NCBI RefSeq assembly: GCF_000374305.1
Contig: NZ_KB894104.1
Span: 62,001 to 126,000, forward strand
Length of the DNA stretch: 64,000 nt
Source of the DNA: Actinomadura flavalba DSM 45200
GTDB lineage: Bacteria; Actinomycetota; Actinomycetes; Streptosporangiales; Streptosporangiaceae
Direction: 5' to 3'
Below are positions 16,601 to 25,000 of this stretch, in pieces; position 1 is the first letter of the stretch; each line of letters begins with the position of its first letter. The notes beneath the pieces are model-generated. The model was not told where the DNA came from, made no database searches, and saw only the letters and a list, made by a program, of their open reading frames with translations. Position numbers and translations under genes: made by a program.

Positions 16601-17874
16601 GCCTCCAGCACGCCGGTCGCCTCGGGCGGCGCGCCGCCGGGCGGCAGCGCGACGGACAGGTCGAAGTGCCGTACCTCCACGTCGGGCAGGTGGGCGGTGG
16701 CGTCCTCGCCGGTGAAGCCCGTCCAGATCTCGCGGACGGTGAGCGGGGCGTGGTCGTGGCGGAGCCCGCCGCCGATGCCGGTCTCGTCGCCGAATCCGGC
16801 CGAGACCTCCAGGGTGGCGTGCTCGCCGAGGCCGACGAGCCCGTCGAGCGCCACGCTGACGGCGGGCGCGGACAGCGGCGTGTCCACCCGGACGGTCAGG
16901 TCCACGGCCTGCACGGTGAACAGCGGGGTGTCCCATTCGTGCGCGGTCTCCAGCGTCAGCGCGACGTACGAGACGGGTTCGGCCGCGCCGGGCTGGACGA
17001 GCGCCTTCAGGGTGCGCGGCACGACGGGCGCGGTGATCTCCAGGTCGAACGGCGCGTCGATGGAGTCCCGGCCGAGGAACGCGGCGATCTCGGCGAAGGC
17101 GGCCTCGCCCAGGTCGGACAGGTCGGCGGTGAACAGCGCGCTCTCGCCCCAGCCGACGATGTCGGCGCCGAGCAGGATCTCGCGGTCGGTCCCCCCGGCG
17201 GTGAACGGGATCGCGCCGGTCAGCTCCAGCCGGACGTCGGTGGTGAGGTCGCCGGTGGCGTAGTCGGCGCGGGGGTCGGCGAAGATCTCGTAGCGCAGGC
17301 CGGTGAGCCGGAACAGGCCGAGGTCGTACGACGCGCCCTCCGGACCGAACAGCAGGATGTCCGGGACGGGCGTGAGGTCCGCGTCCACGCCGGGGATGGC
17401 CCGCAGCATCCCGACCGTGCCGTGGACGGCGTGGTCGGTGCCGGGCATGAGCAGGTCGAGCAGCGCGTGCCGGGCCGTGATGACGGGTTCGCCGGTGAAC
17501 GCGGCGGTCTGCGCGCCCGGTTCGAGGGTGAGCGCGGCGTCCTGGAACGTCAGGCTCTCCAGGACGGTGCCGCGCAGCACCGGGAACGGCGTGGCGAGCG
17601 ACCACGGCCGCGCCGAGCGGCCGGTGATCGCGGCGGTGACGGCGGTGCCGTCGGTGGTGAACCGCGCGGTGACGTCCAGCCCGGTGAAGGGGGCGCTCGC
17701 GCCGGTTCCGGTGACGGTGAAGCCGGTCGCGTCCGGTACGGCGTCGTCCGCGCCGGTGAGCGCGAACGACGGGCCGAGCAGGTGCGCGAGCGGCGCGGAG
17801 CCGAGCGCGGCGACGTCCAGGGAGGCGTTCCCGCGCGTGTTGACGAGCGCCGCCCGCAGTTCGCCGGGCGTCAT
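13615..17874 (-). CDS. large-operon protein 5, DUF6603-like giant protein (1419 aa)
   Basis: Starts at ATG 17874, whose ATGA overlaps the stop of the preceding MBL gene. The protein is almost entirely beta-strand in character, a repeating pattern of short alternating strands resembling a giant beta-solenoid or lipid-transfer-like sheet. Residues about 770-1190 resemble the domain I recall as DUF6603: GFGYNR near 891, SFKMIDSFLLVTVQAGHRFE near 953, LKATFAPDDGYFALTAQLTA near 1001, LSRACRLRGGFAFTTWFG near 1025, and GGYHP near 1054. No signal peptide or membrane helix is seen. The domain's function is not established. Confidence 0.82.
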   Translation of the reverse strand: MTPGELRAALVNTRGNASLDVAALGSAPLAHLLGPSFALTGADDAVPDATGFTVTGTGASAPFTGLDVTARFTTDGTAVTAAITGRSARPWSLATPFPVLRGTVLESLTFQDAALTLEPGAQTAAFTGEPVITARHALLDLLMPGTDHAVHGTVGMLRAIPGVDADLTPVPDILLFGPEGASYDLGLFRLTGLRYEIFADPRADYATGDLTTDVRLELTGAIPFTAGGTDREILLGADIVGWGESALFTADLSDLGEAAFAEIAAFLGRDSIDAPFDLEITAPVVPRTLKALVQPGAAEPVSYVALTLETAHEWDTPLFTVQAVDLTVRVDTPLSAPAVSVALDGLVGLGEHATLEVSAGFGDETGIGGGLRHDHAPLTVREIWTGFTGEDATAHLPDVEVRHFDLSVALPPGGAPPEATGVLEAAGTWPVLDGVVLEDLRFAFAYADDVTFTADAALLVATAAVHVGATYGTARGWTFEGSTPPGTLLPAGELAASLAARWGMPALPAPLAGLTVHDLDVAFSTGDGRFLFTAAVRFPVDTTEVDLSVAIDTGAGTYGGAVAVVVRPGLELDFAVRFASAGNRYAVAYVRRGAAPTVRELVAALVPSAAEAIPASLVVGIDDALLAVEGDTHVFEVDLTATVDLTSLPIVGPHLGGDGTVGFDPLRVVAATGALTAEQVTALKAALPVLTGLDAAEYPAGFSFGGHLRLGPLDQPVTLPVGTPPQTAAAQAKTADDVVWYRAQADFGPLHVERVGLAYQHPANRPARLAVLVDASITVGGLTLSCDGLEAAVSLADPVALPSFDLAGLGVDYSGGPVHVAGAFLKGHVTYGGRQLTAYSGKAVIGTDAFTVGALGSYTELPEGPSLFVYAFLDYPIGGPAFFFVEGIAAGFGYNRRVVAPAVDRIAAFPLVAEALHTVAPATTLQDEMARLEEVLPPSPGDLFFAAGVHFTSFKMIDSFLLVTVQAGHRFELDVLGLSTLVVPVRDRANVTPVAEIQLALKATFAPDDGYFALTAQLTADSYLLSRACRLRGGFAFTTWFGDEHTGDFVLTVGGYHPHFDRPGHYPVVPRLGFDWQVSRQLSLTGSAYYALTPGALMAGAALSAVYEDGSLRAWFDAAMDFLIAWQPYHYEAGLRISVGASYTFDFFGTHTISVHVGTDVRFWGPEFGGTAHIDLDVISFTISFGSGGGADPKPVPWDRFAAAQLPAPGDAVTVVLRGGAPKNPDGAHLGSVNAADLELLTDSIVPATAGSAAGTGAASFGIAPVGAAPGTFTSVHTVTVRRGDQVVNSAFRFEPVGKDLPAALWGEELRPSLGAPALRANLHTGYVVRPRPPAEPAAAQTLPLSALKAAEAMSSEPAFSWTAPARFVPATGRPFDPAAGAATRDAIAAKLLPGLDPDPAGLTAADFLATPEAGAWTT

Positions 17875-19157
17875 CCCTCGGTCCCGTTCTTGAAGAAGGT
17901 GCGCTGGACGGTGCCGCGCGACCCGGTGATGTAGATCGGCTTGCGCGTCACCCGGTAGGAGGCCAGGTAGCTGCCCATGCCGCCGGGCGCCCAGTAGTAG
18001 AGGGTGTGGTCGGGGATGTCGACGGCGGCGGGCATGGCCGCCAGGTAGCGGTCGATCACCGCCTGGGACGGCAGGTGGTGCATCGTGATCTCCTTCCCGG
18101 CGCTGATCACGAGCTGTTTCGGGTGGACGGCGGTGACGTAGGCGTCCAGCGACGAGGTGTTGACGCTGCCGTGGTGGCTGGCGCTGGCCAGGTCGACGCC
18201 GCCGATCCGCCCGGCGTGCCGGTCCACGACGTACCGCTCGGTGTTGAGGGTGGCGTCGCCCGACAGCAGCAGCCGTTTGCCGTGCACCTCGATGAGCACG
18301 ACGATGCTCGACCGGTTGTTGGGCGTGCTGCTGTCGGGGAGCGTGCTCGTCTCGACGCCGCCCGCCAGCAGGGTGATCTTGCAGTCGGGTTCGGTGAGGA
18401 CCCGGATGCCTCCCGCGCCGTCCAGGAACGCGTCGGCCTCGCCGCCGGTCGTCGCCGTGACGTCCTGGTCGTTGAGCCGGAACACCTGGACGCCGCCGTT
18501 GCGGTGGTTCTCGACCTGGCTGATGCGGCGGGAGCGCACCTCCTCGGTGCCGCCGACGACGTGGCCGAGGAGCCAGCTGCTCGTCTGGCCGATGGCGTAC
18601 TCGCGCCGCGCCCGGCTGTGGTAGACGCGGTGGATCTGGGTGGTCGGCTTCAGGATCTGGGCGAGCTGGTTGTAGTGGTCGCCGTCGGGGTGGGTGAGGA
18701 TCAGCAGGTCCACGACGTCGGTGCCGAGCATGAACTTGGAGTCGTTGTAGATGGTGTCGCGCACCCGCGCGGTGAACGCCAGCTGGTCGGCGGCGGTCGA
18801 CGGGGCGTCCGGGGCGCGGCCGATGACCTCGCCGTAGGAGTCGGTACCGCAGTCGATCATGACGATGCGGCGGCCGGGCGTGCTGAAGATCGCGCAGTCG
18901 CCCATGCCCATCCGGATGAAGGCGGCGTGGAAGTGCTCGTCGCCGCGGTTGCCGTCCGGCGGGCGCGGAATGTTGCGCAGTTGCTCCGCGCGCGCGTCGG
19001 CGAGGGCCTGCGCCGCCTCTTCGTCCGCGAGGAGGCGGGCGGCGAGCGCGGCGTCGCGGCCCGGTTTGGTCTGGCTGCGGGTGGACCGCTTGGTGATCCC
19101 CGTCGGCCCCTTCAGCCGGTCGCGGGGCTCCTTCTCGACCTTCTCCTTCTTCACCAT
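17871..19157 (-). CDS. large-operon protein 4, ComEC-like metallo-beta-lactamase-fold hydrolase
   Basis: A 428-residue protein. The first 75 residues are highly charged and lysine-rich. The MBL fold follows: MIDCGTDSYG near residue 100, metal motif THPDGDH at 155-161, SGDA at 299-302, and ASHHGS at 326-331. This pattern matches the soluble hydrolase domain of ComEC/Rec2-type proteins, which act on nucleic acid or phosphodiester substrates, but the membrane channel of ComEC is absent. All metal ligands look intact, so it is probably an active enzyme. The gene starts six bases after the LamG gene. It is the only obvious enzyme of the operon. Confidence 0.87.
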   Translation of the reverse strand: MVKKEKVEKEPRDRLKGPTGITKRSTRSQTKPGRDAALAARLLADEEAAQALADARAEQLRNIPRPPDGNRGDEHFHAAFIRMGMGDCAIFSTPGRRIVMIDCGTDSYGEVIGRAPDAPSTAADQLAFTARVRDTIYNDSKFMLGTDVVDLLILTHPDGDHYNQLAQILKPTTQIHRVYHSRARREYAIGQTSSWLLGHVVGGTEEVRSRRISQVENHRNGGVQVFRLNDQDVTATTGGEADAFLDGAGGIRVLTEPDCKITLLAGGVETSTLPDSSTPNNRSSIVVLIEVHGKRLLLSGDATLNTERYVVDRHAGRIGGVDLASASHHGSVNTSSLDAYVTAVHPKQLVISAGKEITMHHLPSQAVIDRYLAAMPAAVDIPDHTLYYWAPGGMGSYLASYRVTRKPIYITGSRGTVQRTFFKNGTEG

Positions 19158-19163
19158 GGCCGC

Positions 19164-21848
19164 TCAGCTCGGGTCGGTGAGGCGCCAGCGGCCCTCGGCG
19201 ACGCGGTTCCGGCGCCGCCACGTGTAGACGTAGCGGCGGTCGTTGTCGCGCGGCTCGTAGTTGGCGGCGTACATGTACTCCCCCTGGTAGGTGTTGAGGA
19301 GGTCGAACTCCAGTTGCCCGTCGGCGAGGCGCTGGAGGACGCGGGCCTCGCGCTGGCCGATGGTGACGCCGTCGATCACGACCTGGGTCGCGGTGACCTT
19401 GCGGGCGAACACGTCGATGAGCGTGTTGGACGGGATGTTGCCGTCCTTGAAGAAGAAGCCCTCGGGGCGGCCCTCGATGCGGTGCCAGAACTTGGACGCG
19501 TGGTGGAACCGCAGCGACGGGTAGGTGACCTCGCTGCCCGCCGTGTTCTCCTGGTACAGCTCCAGGTAGAGGATCTCGCCCGCCGCGCCGAACGCGGTGT
19601 CGCGGCGCAGTTGCAGGTGCCCGTCGCGCTCCCGGTAGCCGATGGTGACCTTGGCGCCGAGCGGGCCGGGCGTGCCGATGCCGACCCGGTCGACGCCGAG
19701 CGGGTTGATGAGCAGCGGTTTCGCGCCGCCGGACTGGATCCAGGAGTAGTCGCGGTGGTGCCCGAACCGGAGGTGGGCGCCGTCGGCGGGGCCGACCCAC
19801 AGCGCGCCGCCGAGCGAGTCGGACTCGGTGCCGAGGACGTGCAGCTTCCCTTTCGGCGACGGCACCGGGCCGATGCCGACGTTCTCGGCGCGCGGGTTGA
19901 CCAGCAGGGGCCCCGAGCCGGACTGGAGCCAGCCGTAGTCGCGGTGGTAGCCCGCCCGCAGGTGCGTCCGGCCGGTCGGGCCGAGGATGAGCGTGTTGCC
20001 GGTGGCGTCCTGCTGGTCGTTGAGGATGTGCAGGCGCCCCTCGGGCGCGGTGCCGCCGATCGCGACGTGGTTGCCCATCGGGTTGATCGCCAGCGGGCTC
20101 GACCCGTGCGACTGGATCCACGTGTAGGTCGTGTCGTAGCCGAGCCGCAGGTTCGGGGCGCTCTTGCGGCCGAGGACGAGCGCGTCGCCGTTGGCGTTCT
20201 GCGGCGTGTGGACGACCTGGAAGCGGGCCTCCAGCGCGGACGCGGCGATGCCGACCCCGGCCGACGACTGCGTGAACAGCAGCGGCGTCCGGTCCACCAT
20301 GGCGGTCTGCGAGCCGTCGGCGTAGCCGGGGATGTTGACGTACTCCACCAGCACGGGCGCGTGCCCGGCGCGCGGCAGCGCCACGATGCCGGTGAGCGTC
20401 AGTTCGATGACCTCGCCGGGCGCCAGCACGGTGTCCGCCGCCGGGACGATCTCCCAGGTGCGGACCCGGTCGGACGCGCGGCGCGCCAGCCAGCGCGTCC
20501 CGGTCGCGTTGATCGCGACGCCTCCGGCCGCGCCGACCTTGGTCAGCGCCCACGGGGTCTTGTCGTCGGCGTCGGCCTCGGCGTCGAAGGAGACGCGGAA
20601 CGTCGAGGCGACGGCGCCGGTCCGCAGCGGGATGCCCGCCCCGGTGCGCATCGTGTTGGCGATGTGCAGGACCAGCCGGTTGGGGGTGACGCCGTCGCTG
20701 AGGACGCGGTCGCCGTTGACGAACCGGATGTCGAGCGGGATGTCGTACCGGCCCCGGTGGTTGACGACGTCGAGGTACTGGACGCGGGAGCCCTCCAGCG
20801 GCGCGGACTGCCCCGCGTACCGGACGTTGCGGTGCTCCAGCTCCACCTGCGTGCCGTGGGTGCCCTCGGTGCCGTCGGCGTTGAGCCCGGCGAGGTCGAT
20901 CGCGATGGCGGCGCCCGCCGGGAGGGGCTTCGGGTCCTTCCACTGGAGGTACAGCGCGGTGCCGTCGGGTGCGGCGGCGAGCGCCCATCCGGCGGTGGTG
21001 ACGGTGGGGGTGAGCCCGGCGGCGAGCGTGCCGGGCCGCAGCCGCAGCGCGAAGTGGTAGGTGCTGGACGACACCCCGGTCAGCGGCACGGCCTCGACGG
21101 TGGCGCGCGAGCTGTTGGTGAGCCGGAGCGTCAGCGTCTGGGGGCGCAGGTCGTCGATGTACAGGACCGGCTGAGCGTCGACGTTGAGCAGCGCGAAGTC
21201 GAGCGGGTGGCTGCGGACGAACTGCTCCAGCGGCGGTTCGTCGTCGGCCATGTCGCGCTGGACCTCGGCCGGGGACAGCGCCCGGTCGTACACGCGGAAC
21301 TGCGCGAGCAGCCCCTCGAAGTTCGAGCAGCCGTTGCCGCCCGCGGCCCAGAACTCCTCGGTGTCGGTGGCGTGGCCGCGCGCGGCCCGCTCGGCGACGA
21401 CCTCGCCGTCGATCAGGATGCGGGCGCGCGACCCGTCGTGGGTGATCGCCAGGTGCCGCCACACGTCCGGGGCCAGGGCGCCGGTGCCGGTGGAGACGCT
21501 GTCCAGCTCGCCGGAGGCGCCGCGCCACAGGTGCTCCAGGCGGCCCGAGGGCTCCACCCGCAGCCGCAGGTTCGGCGACTGCTTGCCGAACACGCCGTAG
21601 GTGCCGTTGCCGCCCGGCCACCGCACCCACGCCGACACCGTGTAGGTGCCCAGCGCCAGCTTCGGGTGCCCGGCCGGGACGATGAGGTACTGCCGCCCGG
21701 TGAAGCGCAGGCAGGCGAACTTGGGGTCGGTGACGACGGCCGGGACGCCCCGGCAGGCGCCCTTGACGTCGTTCGGGCCGCTGTCGAGGATCGCGTCCTG
21801 CGGCGCGACGGCGTCCAGGGGCCAGTGCAGGACCAGCGCGTCGCTCAT
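19164..21848 (-). CDS. large-operon protein 3, LamG domain and tail-fibre-like repeat protein
   Basis: An 894-residue protein. A LamG/concanavalin domain occupies about residues 5-200 (HWPLDA, YTVSAWVRWPG, FEGLLAQFRVYDRALSPAEV). Beta-rich sequence follows to about 530. Three tandem repeats of about 62 residues cover 554-736, each ending in a VGIG...KLHVL-type motif like those of phage tail fibres. The C-terminus (about 780-894) ends in a GVTIGQREARVLQRLADG segment and a YTWRRR block. No signal peptide is present, unusual for LamG. The start ATGA overlaps the stop of the 56-aa gene. Confidence 0.85.
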   Translation of the reverse strand: MSDALVLHWPLDAVAPQDAILDSGPNDVKGACRGVPAVVTDPKFACLRFTGRQYLIVPAGHPKLALGTYTVSAWVRWPGGNGTYGVFGKQSPNLRLRVEPSGRLEHLWRGASGELDSVSTGTGALAPDVWRHLAITHDGSRARILIDGEVVAERAARGHATDTEEFWAAGGNGCSNFEGLLAQFRVYDRALSPAEVQRDMADDEPPLEQFVRSHPLDFALLNVDAQPVLYIDDLRPQTLTLRLTNSSRATVEAVPLTGVSSSTYHFALRLRPGTLAAGLTPTVTTAGWALAAAPDGTALYLQWKDPKPLPAGAAIAIDLAGLNADGTEGTHGTQVELEHRNVRYAGQSAPLEGSRVQYLDVVNHRGRYDIPLDIRFVNGDRVLSDGVTPNRLVLHIANTMRTGAGIPLRTGAVASTFRVSFDAEADADDKTPWALTKVGAAGGVAINATGTRWLARRASDRVRTWEIVPAADTVLAPGEVIELTLTGIVALPRAGHAPVLVEYVNIPGYADGSQTAMVDRTPLLFTQSSAGVGIAASALEARFQVVHTPQNANGDALVLGRKSAPNLRLGYDTTYTWIQSHGSSPLAINPMGNHVAIGGTAPEGRLHILNDQQDATGNTLILGPTGRTHLRAGYHRDYGWLQSGSGPLLVNPRAENVGIGPVPSPKGKLHVLGTESDSLGGALWVGPADGAHLRFGHHRDYSWIQSGGAKPLLINPLGVDRVGIGTPGPLGAKVTIGYRERDGHLQLRRDTAFGAAGEILYLELYQENTAGSEVTYPSLRFHHASKFWHRIEGRPEGFFFKDGNIPSNTLIDVFARKVTATQVVIDGVTIGQREARVLQRLADGQLEFDLLNTYQGEYMYAANYEPRDNDRRYVYTWRRRNRVAEGRWRLTDPS
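19641..20261 (-). repeat. tandem protein repeats inside the LamG gene
   Basis: Encodes residues 530-736: one partial and three full repeats of about 62-64 residues. Each has LxLG...HLRxGYHRDYxWxQS, then PLLxNP, then VGIG, then a short beta strand KLHVL. The repeats differ at the DNA level, so the duplication is old. Confidence 0.75.
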
Positions 21849-22015
21849 CCGTGGCGTTCCTCGGGCACGGAGCCGAGCACGCCGAGCTGGGTCTGCGCCT
21901 GGCTCTGGACGGCGGCGACCAGCTCGTAGACCTGCGCGTAGGGCAGCGTGCCGAGGGCGTCGAGGATCTGGTTGATCTCGGGCAGGGTCAGGGTGAGCGT
22001 GATCTTCTGTTGCAT
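21845..22015 (-). CDS. large-operon protein 2, 56-aa phage-type small protein
   Basis: A short gene. ATG 22015 follows GAGGAA, and its stop overlaps the ATG of the LamG gene as ATGA. The protein begins MQQKITLTLTLPEINQILDA and continues LGTLPYAQVYELVAAVQSQA. It resembles small proteins common in phage genomes (a beta strand followed by two helices, pattern LTLxExNxILxALGxLPYxxVYxLI). The function of that family is not known to me. Position and overlap make it a real member of the operon. Confidence 0.8.
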   Translation of the reverse strand: MQQKITLTLTLPEINQILDALGTLPYAQVYELVAAVQSQAQTQLGVLGSVPEERHG

Positions 22016-22037
22016 GGCGTTCCTCGGGGGGTCGGGA

Positions 22038-25000
22038 TCAGGCGTCGTCGGGCAGGAGGGTCAGCCAGCCCTCGCGGGCGACGAGCCGGGCGGGGGCGCC
22101 GGCGTCGTCGTGGACGGGGTCGGGGGGACGGTCCGTCCACCCGGCCGGGTTGCGTTCGCGCCAGCTCCACCGGTGCCCGGCGACGTCCGGCAGCGGCAGC
22201 GCGAGGCTTTCGCCGTCCAGCAGGACGGGCGCGGTGAACGCGGTGACGCGCAGCGCGTCGAGCGCGGTGCGGTACTGGGCGGGCGGGACGCTCACGGCCT
22301 GGCCGGGCAGCACGCCGGAGGTGACGTGGATCGGCGCGCGCGGGTCGGCCAGGAGCGTGAGGACGACGGGCGGCAGGTCCGCCGCGACGGTGAGCGGCGG
22401 CGCGGTGGTGACGGGCCGGAACGCGCCCGTGGCGTCGTCCTCGCGCCAGTAGCCGGCCAGGCCGTCGCCGAGCCGGTCGGCGGCGCCGACGCGGACGGGC
22501 AGCGCGACGGCGGGGAAGCCGGTGGTGTCGCGGGTGCTGCGCCGCATGTCCTGCCGGAACACGTTCCAGTCCTGGTGGACGGCGGGCAGCCCCATCAGCT
22601 CCAGGTCGAGCCGGGCGCGCAGCACCGCCAGGGGCCGGACGGTGAACGCGCCGAGGTCGTGGTCCTCGGGTTCGACGCCGGCGGTGAGGTCGTCGAGGGC
22701 GGCGACGAACGCGGCGAGGGCGTCGGGGCCGCCCGCGCGGACGCGGGCGGCGACGGCGCGCAGGTGCGGGTTGGGGATGGCTTCGGCGGTGGGGACGCCG
22801 CCGCCGGGGGCGGGCCGCCAGCGGGCGAGCGCGGGGGCGTCCGGGTCGGGGACGGCGGTGAGCAGGCCGAGCGGGGTGCCGTCGTCGGCGTGGAAGGCGA
22901 GGCCGTCGTCCAGGTCGTCGGGGACGACCCAGCCGCAGACGGGCGAGGTGACGGGGACGTCGTTCATCTCCCGTTCGCCGTGGTCGGAGTCGAGCCAGCG
23001 GAACGTGAGCCGGGACGGCTGCGCCAGCCGGGGCGGCATGGCGGCCCAGCCGGGGCGGCCCTCGACGCGGGTGCGGGCGGTGGTGGCGACGTCGGAGGCG
23101 TCCAGGTCGCAGGCGACGCCGAAGTTGTCCACGATCCGCAGCCGGGTGAGCCGCATCGCACCCGCCCGCACCGGGTGGAAGCCGGAGAGGGGGTCGGGGG
23201 CGTGCCGGGTGTCGTCTCCGGTGGCGCGGGCGACGTCGCGGGCGAAGTCGCGGTAGTCGGGGAAGGCGTGCGGGTCCTGCACGGGGAGCTGGCGGACGAG
23301 GCGGCGCATGACCAGCGCGTCGTTGAACCCGCCGAGCACTTGGGCGAGGGTGGCGTTCTCGTGCTCGGCCAGGTGCCGGTAGAGGGCGACGAGCGTCCGC
23401 AGCCGGGCGTCGGCGCCGTGCTCGGCGTACCAGGTGAGCAGCGCGTCGGGGTCCTTCTGGACGTCGGCGGGGTCGAGGGCGGTGCCGGTCGCCTTCGTGT
23501 ACTCGGGCGGCAGCGCGCCCGCCAGGTAGCGCAGGACGCGCGCGGCCAGCACCGGGCCGGCGCTCTGCGACAGGACGGTGGTGCCGGTGTAGACGCTGGC
23601 CGGGCGCGTCGGCGCCTCGTAGCCGGGGCGGGCGCGCAGGTCGGCGGCACCGGGCGGCAGCTCGTAGGCGTCGGTGACGAACGTGGGCGCGTAGGCGGCG
23701 TCGTCGTTGTCGCCGGGCCCGCCGAGGGCCAGGAACTCGGCCTCCCAGTGCAGCAGGACGGGGTGCCACGGGTTGTGCGCCCACACGTCCGGGGCGGGCG
23801 CTCCCGCCGTGACGGCGGTGCCGAGCGCCGCGGGGTCGCGGGGGTCGGCGGCGGTGACGACGCGGCAGGGCAGCAGCCCGTCCGGCCGCCCGGCGCCGTC
23901 GCGGCCGTGCCGGTCGGACGGGGTGGCCGGGTCGCCGGTGAGCAGGACGACCGGTTCGGCGGGCAGGTGGAACACCGGCGCCGGGACGGGCTGCACGACG
24001 AACGCGGCCCCGGCGGGCGCGGCGGCGTCCCGGTCGAACGCGGCGAGGGCGCTGTCGAGCGCGGCGCGGGCGGCGGTGACGGCGTCGTCCAGGCCGCGCA
24101 GCAGCCCGGCGCGGTCGTCGAGGTGGTCGATCTGCCATTCCAGGTAGGCGCGGACCTCGTCGGGATCGGGGTAGCTCTCGCGCAGCCCGGCGCCCGGGTG
24201 GGCGCTCTGCTGGTAGCGGTGCCAGTCGGCGAACAGCCGCTCGCGCAGGCTGACCGACTCCTCCCCGGCACGGTCCAGGGCCTCCTGGGCGACGTTGAGG
24301 CGGTTGAGCAGGTCACCGATCGAGCGGGGCAGCGTGAGGGCTTCGCGGAGCTGCCGGGTGGCGGGGTCGGCGCCGGGGCGGTCCTCGCGGCGGATCGTCC
24401 ACGCCTGCCCGGACGGGACCGGGCGGAACCCGTCGGCGTGCCGTTCGGCGGCCAGGCGCACGGCGGCGTCGAGCGGCCTGGTCTCCAGCTCGTCGGCGTG
24501 CGCGAGGGCTTCCAGGAGGTTCTCGGCCTCGTCGGGTGAGACGCCGGGCAGGACCGCGCCGAGGTGCGCGGCCAGGGCCTCGGTCGCGGTGGCGCCGACG
24601 AAGACGCCCGCGTCGTCGGGGCGCAGCAGCGGGCTGACGGTGCGACCGTCGGGGCGGAACACGAGCGCGGCGTGGCAGACGGCCGAGCCGGGGCGGGCGC
24701 TGCCGTCCGGGACGCCCCAGCCCCGGCCGTCGGCGAGGGCGGCGCGCCAGCCGTCGCCGGTGGCGAGGCGGGCGAGGGCGTCGCGGTCGGGGTCGGTGAA
24801 CCAGCCGACGATGTCGTAGCGGGTGCCGCTGGGCGGGCGCGCGGTGGCGTGGTCGGGGTCGTGCAGGCCGAAGACGCTGTGGCAGCCGGGGTAGAACGCG
24901 GCGAAGGCGGGGTCGCCGTGGCCGATGGCGGTGAGCGGGGCGAGCCGGTCGCCGGGGGCGTCGCGGCGCCACTGTTCCAGCGGCACGGCGCGGCCGAGCC

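Noticed and set aside
13903-21929. Very long plus-strand open frames (over 1300 codons each) opposite the large operon
   Set aside because: They are low-complexity, rich in G, R, A and V, without family motifs, and lie opposite minus-strand genes with clear motifs. In very GC-rich DNA, antisense frames stay open by codon bias.
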